A DNA stretch of 6,796 nt, taken from the NCBI GenBank assembly GCA_023301785.1, contig JALZUF010000083.1, positions 1 through 6,796 on the forward strand, in the 5' to 3' direction. Made by a program: the position numbers and the translations under genes. The notes below the pieces were generated by a model. It had not been told where the DNA came from. It did no database searches and saw only the letters and a program-made list of their open reading frames with translations. Origin of the DNA: Alphaproteobacteria bacterium. Its GTDB lineage: Bacteria > Pseudomonadota > Alphaproteobacteria > Micavibrionales > Micavibrionaceae. Shown piece by piece: positions 1-5,233 of the stretch (positions are counted from its first letter, which is position 1; every line of letters begins with the position of its first letter).

Positions 1-217
1 CTGTTTAAAGGGGGCCGTTATCGGAACCGTCATCGGTCTTATCATGCTTATTATTATAGGTCTTATTTTAAATCAAAAAGACATTAGCCTTATCCCTGAT
101 TTTGATTTTAGCCTTATGCAAATGATGACATTATTGGTATTGCCTTTATTCATTTCAATATTAGCGATGTTCACAGCACGTCAAACAGTCTTGCGTGTCC
201 TGACTAAAATGCCGTAA
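1..217 (+). CDS. ftsX: Cell division protein FtsX, C-terminal end (5'-truncated by window edge)
   Basis: The open frame enters from the left edge (first full codon at base 2) and ends at TAA 215-217, giving 71 residues. Two hydrophobic segments are visible: one beginning GAVIGTVIGLIML and one around MMTLLVLPLFISILAMF, followed by a short basic tail ending LRVLTKMP. This fits the last two membrane helices and the cytoplasmic tail of an FtsX-type permease. In that family FtsX pairs with the ATPase FtsE at the inner membrane and controls peptidoglycan hydrolysis at the division site. Assignment rests on this topology plus the neighbours (DUF218, PlsC and DUF2125 genes), an order I recall from alphaproteobacterial ftsEX loci. 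A different ABC-type permease cannot be excluded from so short a piece. It is probably cotranscribed with the next three genes. Confidence 0.7.
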   Translation, partial: CLKGAVIGTVIGLIMLIIIGLILNQKDISLIPDFDFSLMQMMTLLVLPLFISILAMFTARQTVLRVLTKMP

Positions 218-231
218 TATCAAGCCATATC

Positions 232-816
232 ATGACAAAATTACTAAGCTTATTATTCCTACCAATCTTCACCTTATTGCTAATTTGGGCACTTGGCTGG
301 GGCTGGTTTGCAACATCCATCGCACTAACAAAACCTTATGAACAAATCACAACTGAATATATCGAAGCTATCGTTGTGCTAACAGGTGGTAGTGGCCGTA
401 TCAATGAAGGTCTGGATTTGCGTGAAAAACGTAAAATCAAAAAAATGCTAATTTCTGGGGTTAACAAAGACGTCACAGAAAAAGATATCTTAAAAGATAG
501 AAACAACCTAAACAGCGATCAGCTATGCTGTATTACCCTTGGTTACAAATCAGTCGACACCATAAGCAACGCGACCGAAGTTGCGGAATGGGTAAACGAA
601 AATGATATCAATTCATTCTTTTTGGTAACATCGTCATACCATATGCCACGCGCTCAAATGGAAGTTAGAAACGTGCTACCCAATAAAAATATCGTTGAAT
701 ATCCCGTCTTTTCAAAAGCATTAAAATCATCCGACGGTCATTTTTGGAAATTAACCTTTAGTGAATATAACAAAACATTGCTCAGGTGGATGCAAAATTT
801 AGGTAGGAATAAATAA
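232..816 (+). CDS. YdcF/SanA/ElyC-like DUF218 membrane-anchored protein
   Basis: The protein has 194 residues: one N-terminal membrane segment (about residues 4-26) and then a DUF218 domain that should face the periplasm. Family landmarks are visible: a strand plus glycine-rich turn AIVVLTGGSGR (46-56), a T-x-x-N-A element (110-114), and the hallmark SSYHMPRA (134-141) after a hydrophobic strand FFLVT. The tail FSEYNKTLLRW (176-186) resembles the C-terminal helix of alphaproteobacterial members. DUF218 proteins such as ElyC and SanA of E. coli are linked to envelope integrity and peptidoglycan or lipid-carrier metabolism, but the reaction is unknown, so no enzyme function is assigned. The start lies 14 nt after the ftsX stop, with no convincing Shine-Dalgarno, consistent with reinitiation inside an operon. 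Confidence 0.85.
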   Translation: MTKLLSLLFLPIFTLLLIWALGWGWFATSIALTKPYEQITTEYIEAIVVLTGGSGRINEGLDLREKRKIKKMLISGVNKDVTEKDILKDRNNLNSDQLCCITLGYKSVDTISNATEVAEWVNENDINSFFLVTSSYHMPRAQMEVRNVLPNKNIVEYPVFSKALKSSDGHFWKLTFSEYNKTLLRWMQNLGRNK

Positions 817-820
817 AGTC

Positions 821-1603
821 ATGATTTTATTGCGTTCAATTTTGTTTAATTTATTTTTCTATTCAATAACAAGCGTTATCTGTTTAGGCTTCATTCCATT
901 CCTACTCTTCCCTAGAAAATATGTTCTATGGCTAACGCGCTCTTGGTTACGAATTGTTTTCTTCTTAGAAAAAAGTATTCTCGGCCTAACTTATGAAGTG
1001 CGTGGAAAAGAATATTTACCACCATCAGGCAGCTACATCGTTGCCGCCAAGCATCAATCTGCTTATGAGACAATGAAGCTTCACGCTCTTTTGGGTGATC
1101 CTACTATCGTCCTAAAAAAGGAGCTTTTAAAAATTCCTTTATTTGGCACATTCCTGAACAAACTGGACGTCATTGCCATTGATCGCACGAATAAAGAGCA
1201 ATCGATCAATTCGATTATTACTGGGGCACAACGTATGCAGGATTTAAACCGTCCTATCGTAATTTTCCCTCAAGGCACACGTGTCGATGTCCAAGCCACC
1301 GCAAAAGATATGTCTTATAAAGGTGGCATTATAAAAATGTATGCCAATACAAATATGTCGATCATCCCATTAGCCCTCAACAGTGGTCTTTTTTGGGGGC
1401 GTAACAGCTTCATCAAAAAGCCTGGAAAAGTCGTCTTCGAATTTTTATCTCCTATTGAGCCAGGACTACCCGATAAAAAAGTTATGCGCGCGATAGAGGA
1501 CCGTTTAGAAGAAAAATCTTTACGCCTGATGCATGAAGCCAAAAGTAACTACCCTTATTTAGAAGCCCCACCTTCTTTAAAAATGCTAGAAAATCAAACA
1601 TAA
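821..1603 (+). CDS. 1-acyl-sn-glycerol-3-phosphate acyltransferase (PlsC-type LPLAT)
   Basis: The protein has 260 residues, a normal length for the family. A hydrophobic N-terminal region (about 5-30) anchors it to the inner membrane. The four LPLAT blocks are present in order: block I AAKHQSAYET (76-84 region, H78 with E83), block II AIDRTNKE (119-126), block III IFPQGTR (148-154), and block IV IIPLALNSG (181-189). The enzyme should transfer an acyl chain to the sn-2 position of lysophosphatidic acid to make phosphatidic acid. Two key positions vary from the textbook motifs: E83 replaces the Asp of H-x4-D, and Q151 replaces the Glu of FPEGTR. These may be subfamily traits. The gene starts 4 nt after the DUF218 stop, with AGGTAGGA at 801-808 as a possible, rather distant ribosome site. 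A lyso-ornithine lipid or other lysolipid acyltransferase is an alternative. Confidence 0.87.
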   Translation: MILLRSILFNLFFYSITSVICLGFIPFLLFPRKYVLWLTRSWLRIVFFLEKSILGLTYEVRGKEYLPPSGSYIVAAKHQSAYETMKLHALLGDPTIVLKKELLKIPLFGTFLNKLDVIAIDRTNKEQSINSIITGAQRMQDLNRPIVIFPQGTRVDVQATAKDMSYKGGIIKMYANTNMSIIPLALNSGLFWGRNSFIKKPGKVVFEFLSPIEPGLPDKKVMRAIEDRLEEKSLRLMHEAKSNYPYLEAPPSLKMLENQT

Positions 1604-1612
1604 GACACAACC

Positions 1613-2377
1613 ATGAAAACAATGCGCAATCTTTTTATAACGATCATCTTGTTCGCCATAATATATTCAGGCGCATGGCTTTACATGAGCATGGAAATAA
1701 AGAGTACCATCAAACAATTCTATAATATTGACGGCCCCGCTCAAGGGTACAAATTTCTTGGCGACAGCCCAACAACATCAGGATTCCCTTTCGCGCCAAC
1801 CATTAATTATAAAAAGGGTTTCCGTCTAAATGATTCTATAATTCAATTTGAGGATTTAACCGTTAAAGGCTTTCCTATTCCTCACCTGCCTTTAAAAATA
1901 ACAGCTGATAAAATCGCAATTCAAAACCTTCCCAATCTTCAGCTTTACGAAGTTGATAAACTCGAAACAACGATCGCTATTCCCAAATATGTGCCACAAC
2001 AATTCACCAAGACATATCTAAGCCCATGGCAGCAAGATATTGGCGAGGTCAAATTTAAAAGCATTATGCTCGATAAAAATGGCATGGTAATTAATGGCAA
2101 GGGAACTCTAGGCTTAGATGAAAACTTACAACCTACATTGAACCTAGACTCTAAATTAAAAGACTACGCAAAACTCATTCATTTCCTAAGCGTTGAGACA
2201 AGTGAACTAAAACCTATTCCCGCCGCTATCGCGATGGGTGTCATGAACAACATGGCCGAAACCGACCCCGAAACAGGCGAAAAATTCGTTGAAATAGACG
2301 TAAAAATAAAAGATCAAAAACTATATGCAGGCCCAATAAATGCGATGCGCTTGCCTACAATCGTTTGGCCAAACTAA
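1613..2377 (+). CDS. DUF2125 family membrane-anchored envelope protein
   Basis: The protein has 254 residues, with one N-terminal membrane segment (about 6-26) and the rest apparently periplasmic and beta-rich. It resembles DUF2125 proteins: SGFPFAP (56-62), a second GFP (86-88), a core G-K-G-T-L-G-L-D followed by N-L-Q-P (162-174), and a closing section with AGPINAMRLPTIVWPN (239-254). The function of DUF2125 is unknown; the fold is often compared with AsmA-like lipid-handling envelope proteins, which I offer only as inference. ATG 1613 is used; a second ATG at 1622 in the same frame would drop three residues. It follows plsC by 9 nt without a clear Shine-Dalgarno and is the last gene of the plus-strand operon. 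Its stop overlaps the stop of the minus-strand gene by 4 nt (2374-2377). Confidence 0.75.
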   Translation: MKTMRNLFITIILFAIIYSGAWLYMSMEIKSTIKQFYNIDGPAQGYKFLGDSPTTSGFPFAPTINYKKGFRLNDSIIQFEDLTVKGFPIPHLPLKITADKIAIQNLPNLQLYEVDKLETTIAIPKYVPQQFTKTYLSPWQQDIGEVKFKSIMLDKNGMVINGKGTLGLDENLQPTLNLDSKLKDYAKLIHFLSVETSELKPIPAAIAMGVMNNMAETDPETGEKFVEIDVKIKDQKLYAGPINAMRLPTIVWPN

Positions 2378-3048
2378 CTAAATTGGGGAGTATAGTCACA
2401 AGAAGGAATGCCAGATGGGATTCCTTTACCTTCTAAAAAGCTTTGAATATCACCAAAAGCACAGGTTAAAGAGTTTAAAGAATCTTTAGGTGCAACATTT
2501 TCATCAGCTCTACGGTTAATACTAATAACATTAGGTACATCCACGCCCCCTAATGTCTGTTGCCTAATAGATGTTCCAATTTTAGCTCCGATAACTCTTA
2601 ATCTGTCTTTTGCTTGACCATTGCCATCAACAGCAAGCTTCAAATTCCAATGGGCCGCTTCAACAATCTCTCCTGCTTGCTCCAATCTCTCCGCCAATAA
2701 TTGTCGAGAACCAGAATCTTCCAATAAGCTTGCTTGCCTTAAGCAATCATTTGCTTTTTCTGGTTCTTCCTCTATATCTCGAGCTTCCCTCAAAACATTT
2801 AAAATAGTTAATCTTTCCGAAGTTTCTAAATCGCTTTTACTATAGGCAACAAGCAAAGTACGAACAGCATCATTAAAATGTACGGCTGTTCTAAAATCTT
2901 CTGGTTTCCATATATGGTTATTCCTATAACCATATACACCAACTATATCTTGGGTTTGTTTAATGACACGCTTCTTAAACGGAAAATGCTTATCTCTGTC
3001 ATAAGCCTCCGCCCACTGTCTCTCAAAATAGTTGGGATAATCTTCCAT
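2374..3048 (-). CDS. Hypothetical protein, 224 residues, unrecognised
   Basis: I do not recognise this protein. It looks soluble: no signal peptide or membrane segment, a charged N-terminus with aromatic residues (EDYPNYFERQWAEAY), a probably all-helical middle (about 55-156), and a less regular C-terminus with Gly and Pro (about 165-224). The stretch LLAERLEQAGEIVEAAHWNLKL (117-138) looks like one TPR/Sel1-type helical hairpin, but I cannot establish a repeat series. The start is forced: it is the only Met in the protein, and an in-frame TGA lies two codons upstream (3052-3054). There is no Shine-Dalgarno. A promoter at 3057-3083 would place the mRNA 5' end next to the ATG. It follows tyrA by 38 nt on the same strand and overlaps the DUF2125 stop tail-to-tail by 4 nt. 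Continuous codons over 675 nt and a good promoter support a real gene. Confidence 0.7.
   Translation of the reverse strand: MEDYPNYFERQWAEAYDRDKHFPFKKRVIKQTQDIVGVYGYRNNHIWKPEDFRTAVHFNDAVRTLLVAYSKSDLETSERLTILNVLREARDIEEEPEKANDCLRQASLLEDSGSRQLLAERLEQAGEIVEAAHWNLKLAVDGNGQAKDRLRVIGAKIGTSIRQQTLGGVDVPNVISINRRADENVAPKDSLNSLTCAFGDIQSFLEGKGIPSGIPSCDYTPQFS
2403..2426 (+). terminator. Weak hairpin that might terminate the ftsX-DUF2125 transcript
   Basis: AAGGAAT (2403-2409) and ATTCCTT (2420-2426) form a 7-bp stem with a 10-nt loop, 26 nt beyond the DUF2125 stop. The following bases on the plus strand (TACCTTCT) are pyrimidine-rich but not a proper T run. It lies inside the 3' coding part of the opposite gene, so codon constraints or chance could explain it. 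Confidence 0.22.
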
Positions 3049-3054
3049 GAATCA

Positions 3055-3068
3055 GATTTATATAAATC
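3055..3068. promoter_or_regulatory. Perfect 14-bp palindrome over the -10 box (possible operator)
   Basis: GATTTATATAAATC reads the same on both strands. It extends by one further C/G pair (3053/3070) after a single mismatch. It covers the proposed -10 hexamer of the 224-residue gene, so a bound dimeric regulator would block RNA polymerase. AT-rich palindromes also arise by chance, and no regulator is identifiable in the window. Confidence 0.35.
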
Positions 3069-3083
3069 CGTCTATTATGTCAA
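3057..3083 (-). promoter_or_regulatory. Promoter of the 224-residue gene, leaderless type
   Basis: On the minus strand a perfect -35 box TTGACA (3083-3078) is followed by a 15-nt spacer and TATAAA (3062-3057). A start about 7 nt downstream falls near 3050, one to three bases before the ATG at 3048. This agrees with the lack of any ribosome-binding site. The -35 box begins 3 nt after the tyrA stop (3087-3089). The spacer is shorter than the ideal 17 nt. Confidence 0.5.
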
Positions 3084-3086
3084 CGC

Positions 3087-3980
3087 CTAACTATCCGCAT
3101 CTAAGTAATCCGCTTGCCCTGCCTCTATAATGGCTGGTCGAATACTTCTGGTCTCAGTAAACTGTCGATAAAGATATTCTCCGTCACCCTTTCGGATCGC
3201 TTTTTGCAGCGCGGTTAAATCTTCAGTAAAACGCTGCAAGACTTCTAAAACTGCGGGCTTGTTATTTAAAAACACATCACGCCACATCGTCGGATCAGAG
3301 GCCGCAAGCCTTGTAAAATCACGAAAACCACCCGCAGAAAACTTAATCACTTCCGATTTAATATCATCTTCCAAATCCGTCGCCGTACCCACAACAGAGT
3401 AAGCAATCAAATGCGGTAAATGCGATGTTAGTCCCAAGATCAAGTCATGATGCTCGGCATCCATGATTTCAACCATAGACCCCATAGCTTCCCAAAGCTT
3501 CGTCACCTTCTCAATAGCTCTCAATTCCGTATCAGGTAGCGGTGTCAAAATGCACCAACGATTAATGAATAATTCGGCAAAGCCACTTTCTGGCCCAGTC
3601 TTTTCCGCCCCTGAAATAGGGTGCGCAGGTACAAGATGAACATAAGACGGCAGACGTGGGCGCAGCATCTCTATCACCGCCGCTTTAACCGACCCCACAT
3701 CAGACACAATACAGTCCTTTTGCAGATGCCCAGATATCAAACCACCAACCTCATCCATTGCCCCAACAGGACAACATAAGATGACAAGATCACTGCCCTC
3801 TACACCCAAGGAAGGGTCCGTTGTGGCATCATCTGCCAATCCCATTGCTAAGACTTGCTGGCAAACGTCTTTGCTCTGATCGACACAAACAATTGTTTCG
3901 GCTTGTTTACGCTCAATAATGGCGCGGGCAATGGATGAGCCGATCAATCCAAAACCTATAATTGTAACTTGTTTAAACAT
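3087..3980 (-). CDS. tyrA: Prephenate/arogenate (cyclohexadienyl) dehydrogenase
   Basis: The 297-residue protein is a complete single-domain TyrA-type dehydrogenase with no fused chorismate mutase or ACT domain. The N-terminal Rossmann fold has GFGLIG (9-14), and an acidic D34 ends the second strand, which favours NAD+ over NADP+. Further family blocks are SDVGSVK (93-99), AHPISGAEKTGPESG (119-133) with H120 as the likely catalytic His, TSHLPHLIA (185-193), and GGFRDFTRLAASDP (217-230) with arginines expected to bind substrate carboxylate. It oxidatively decarboxylates prephenate or arogenate on the way to tyrosine, in the cytoplasm. It lies downstream of hisC on the same strand, a pairing known from Zymomonas (tyrC-hisC). 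It has its own candidate -10 and a Shine-Dalgarno AGAAGGG (3997-3991) 10 nt before the ATG. Substrate preference (prephenate or arogenate) cannot be read here; tyrC is an alternative name. Confidence 0.93.
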   Translation of the reverse strand: MFKQVTIIGFGLIGSSIARAIIERKQAETIVCVDQSKDVCQQVLAMGLADDATTDPSLGVEGSDLVILCCPVGAMDEVGGLISGHLQKDCIVSDVGSVKAAVIEMLRPRLPSYVHLVPAHPISGAEKTGPESGFAELFINRWCILTPLPDTELRAIEKVTKLWEAMGSMVEIMDAEHHDLILGLTSHLPHLIAYSVVGTATDLEDDIKSEVIKFSAGGFRDFTRLAASDPTMWRDVFLNNKPAVLEVLQRFTEDLTALQKAIRKGDGEYLYRQFTETRSIRPAIIEAGQADYLDADS

Positions 3981-3990
3981 TAGAAAATGT

Positions 3991-3997
3991 CCCTTCT
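3991..3997 (-). promoter_or_regulatory. Shine-Dalgarno of tyrA
   Basis: AGAAGGG on the minus strand ends 10 nt before the ATG. The spacing is slightly long. It stands out because the neighbouring hisC, metA and 224-residue gene show no such site. Confidence 0.55.
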
Positions 3998-4009
3998 CTT
4001 ACATTAGGG

Positions 4010-4015
4010 ATTATA
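4010..4015 (-). promoter_or_regulatory. Candidate -10 box for tyrA
   Basis: A perfect TATAAT lies on the minus strand 30 nt upstream of the tyrA ATG. A start near 4003 would give a leader of about 22 nt holding the AGAAGGG site. I see no good -35 box at 16-18 nt (the best there is CACCAA) and no TGn extension, so an activator may be needed, or the match is chance in AT-rich DNA. Confidence 0.35.
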
Positions 4016-4051
4016 AATAAAATACTGATAATTTGGTGTGAAAATATGTGT

Positions 4052-4073
4052 TTATCCCGCCTATTGGGGATAA
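4052..4073 (-). terminator. Hairpin between hisC and tyrA (possible terminator or attenuator)
   Basis: TTATCCC (4052-4058) and GGGATAA (4067-4073) form a 7-bp stem with an 8-nt loop, 40 nt beyond the hisC stop. On the minus strand it is followed by ACACATATTTT, not by an immediate T run, so a classic intrinsic terminator is doubtful. With the TATAAT box downstream it would separate tyrA transcription from hisC. Confidence 0.3.
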
Positions 4074-4112
4074 TAAGCGCGAACAGAGTAAGAAACAGCA
4101 GTGGTGTTTTGT

Positions 4113-5198
4113 CTAATCATTCCGAATTATATACGCTTTTAGTGCCGCCAGAGCAAGCACCATTTCTTCTTCAGTCCCAATCGTCACCCTTAAACAGGTC
4201 GGCAAGTTATAGGCAGGCATCTGACGTACAAAGATTCCCTCTTCTTTCAAATGAAGCCTAACAGCCTCTGCGGCTTCGGCTGTTTCAAAATCAACCAGCA
4301 CAAAATTTCCTTGGCTTGGATAGACTTTCAGACCCATTTCCTGCAACGCGGTAACGCTCATCGCACGGCATTTCTTATTATTCGCCAATGATTTTTCAAC
4401 AAACGCATCATCTTGCAACGCACCAATACCTGCCGCTTGCGCCTCAATGCTTACGTTAAATGGACCACGCACGCGATTCATAACATCAATCACATGACTA
4501 GGCGCGTGCATCCACCCAAGGCGGACACCGCCCATGCCATATATTTTTGAAAACGTACGCGTCACAACGATATTGTCGTGAAGTGCAACCAGATCATGCC
4601 CATCCGTAAAATCAGGATCCTCAACATATTCCGTATAAGCCGCATCCAAAACCAACAAGACAGTCTTAGGCAAACGTGCGTGCAAATCCAAAATTTGATC
4701 TCGTTTCAGATAGCTTCCCGTTGGATTATTTGGATTGGCTAAGAACAATATCTTTGTATTCTCTGTCACCGCCGCAATCAACGCATCAACATCCGCGCAC
4801 AAATCCTGCTCAGGTGCCGCAACAGGTGTCGCGCCTGCGCCCATGGCACTAATGGCGTACATCAAAAATCCATATCTTGAGTACAAAACTTCATCACCCA
4901 CCCCAGCATAAGCCTTACAAAGCAATGAAATCAGCTCGTCCGAGCCTGCCCCGCACACAATCTTTTCAGCATCAATATCATTCTTTTCCGCCAAAGCTTG
5001 GCGCAAAGCAACGCATCCCCCATCAGGATAACGGTGCATATTATCTGCCGCGTGCTTCATCGCCTCCACGGCCATAGGCGGCGGTCCATACGGCCCTTCG
5101 TTTGAAGAGAGTTTAATAAGGCGTTGCCCCTCCTTCTCTTGGCTCTCACCGCCAACATAAGGATTAATTTTATAGATACTGTCTTTTGCTTTAATCAT
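4113..5198 (-). CDS. hisC: Histidinol-phosphate aminotransferase, probably also aromatic aminotransferase
   Basis: The protein is a complete 361-residue fold-type I PLP aminotransferase of the HisC family. Visible blocks: PYVGG (13-17), LSSNEGPYGPPP (30-41), RYPDGG (56-61), GAGSDELI (83-90) for PLP phosphate contacts, ANPNNPTG (154-161), LDAAYTEY (184-191) with D185 and Y188, TFSKIYGMGGVRLGW (215-229) with K218 as the Schiff-base lysine and R226, and CLRVTIG (335-341) with R337 for the substrate acid group. It converts imidazole-acetol phosphate to histidinol phosphate. The SSNEGPYG version and the tyrA neighbour fit enzymes, such as that of Zymomonas, that also transaminate phenylpyruvate and 4-hydroxyphenylpyruvate; this dual role is inference. 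The start is divergent from metA across 21 bp and has no Shine-Dalgarno. Internal GC is visibly higher than in the left-hand operon. Confidence 0.92.
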   Translation of the reverse strand: MIKAKDSIYKINPYVGGESQEKEGQRLIKLSSNEGPYGPPPMAVEAMKHAADNMHRYPDGGCVALRQALAEKNDIDAEKIVCGAGSDELISLLCKAYAGVGDEVLYSRYGFLMYAISAMGAGATPVAAPEQDLCADVDALIAAVTENTKILFLANPNNPTGSYLKRDQILDLHARLPKTVLLVLDAAYTEYVEDPDFTDGHDLVALHDNIVVTRTFSKIYGMGGVRLGWMHAPSHVIDVMNRVRGPFNVSIEAQAAGIGALQDDAFVEKSLANNKKCRAMSVTALQEMGLKVYPSQGNFVLVDFETAEAAEAVRLHLKEEGIFVRQMPAYNLPTCLRVTIGTEEEMVLALAALKAYIIRND

Positions 5199-5203
5199 AA
5201 AAT

Positions 5204-5233
5204 CATATAAGATGAATTTATGCCTATTGTCAA
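5204..5233 (-). promoter_or_regulatory. Candidate hisC promoter reaching into the metA coding region
   Basis: A perfect TTGACA (5233-5228, minus strand) lies within metA codons 3-5. It is followed after 17 nt by TTATAT (5210-5205), or after 18 nt by TATATG (5209-5204). A start about 7 nt further on falls at the hisC ATG (5198), predicting a leaderless message and explaining the missing ribosome site. The -10 hexamers are imperfect. Confidence 0.42.
5206..5211 (+). promoter_or_regulatory. Candidate -10 box of metA
   Basis: TATAAG (five of six to consensus) lies 8 nt before the metA ATG at 5220, so a start near 5218 would leave almost no leader. No good -35 box is visible 15-18 nt upstream inside hisC. 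The box overlaps the proposed hisC -10 on the other strand. Confidence 0.33.

Noticed and set aside
1315..1542. Open frame of 75 codons on the minus strand inside the acyltransferase gene
   Set aside because: It lies wholly within a gene with clear LPLAT motifs on the other strand, has no ribosome site or promoter, and its product resembles nothing.
2590..2700. TPR or Sel1 repeat array in the 224-residue protein
   Set aside because: Only one helical hairpin (about residues 117-138) fits the pattern; I could not align a second copy.
2374..3048. Foreign origin of the 224-residue gene because it is AT-rich
   Set aside because: Hand counts of a few lines give about 35-38% GC there, but parts of the plus-strand operon are as low or lower (about 28-33%). 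Composition does not separate it; the tyrA-hisC block is the GC-rich exception.
4046..4261. Plus-strand open frame starting in the hisC-tyrA gap
   Set aside because: Most of it is antisense to the hisC 3' end, which encodes the conserved CLRVTIG block; no Shine-Dalgarno precedes it.
4877..5077. Plus-strand open frame inside hisC, rich in Pro and His
   Set aside because: It is antisense to the well-conserved N-terminal third of hisC, and its composition follows from that GC-rich stretch.
5202..5207. TATGAT as the -10 box of hisC
   Set aside because: It matches the consensus well, but the spacer from TTGACA would be 20 nt and the start would fall inside the first codons, losing the ATG.
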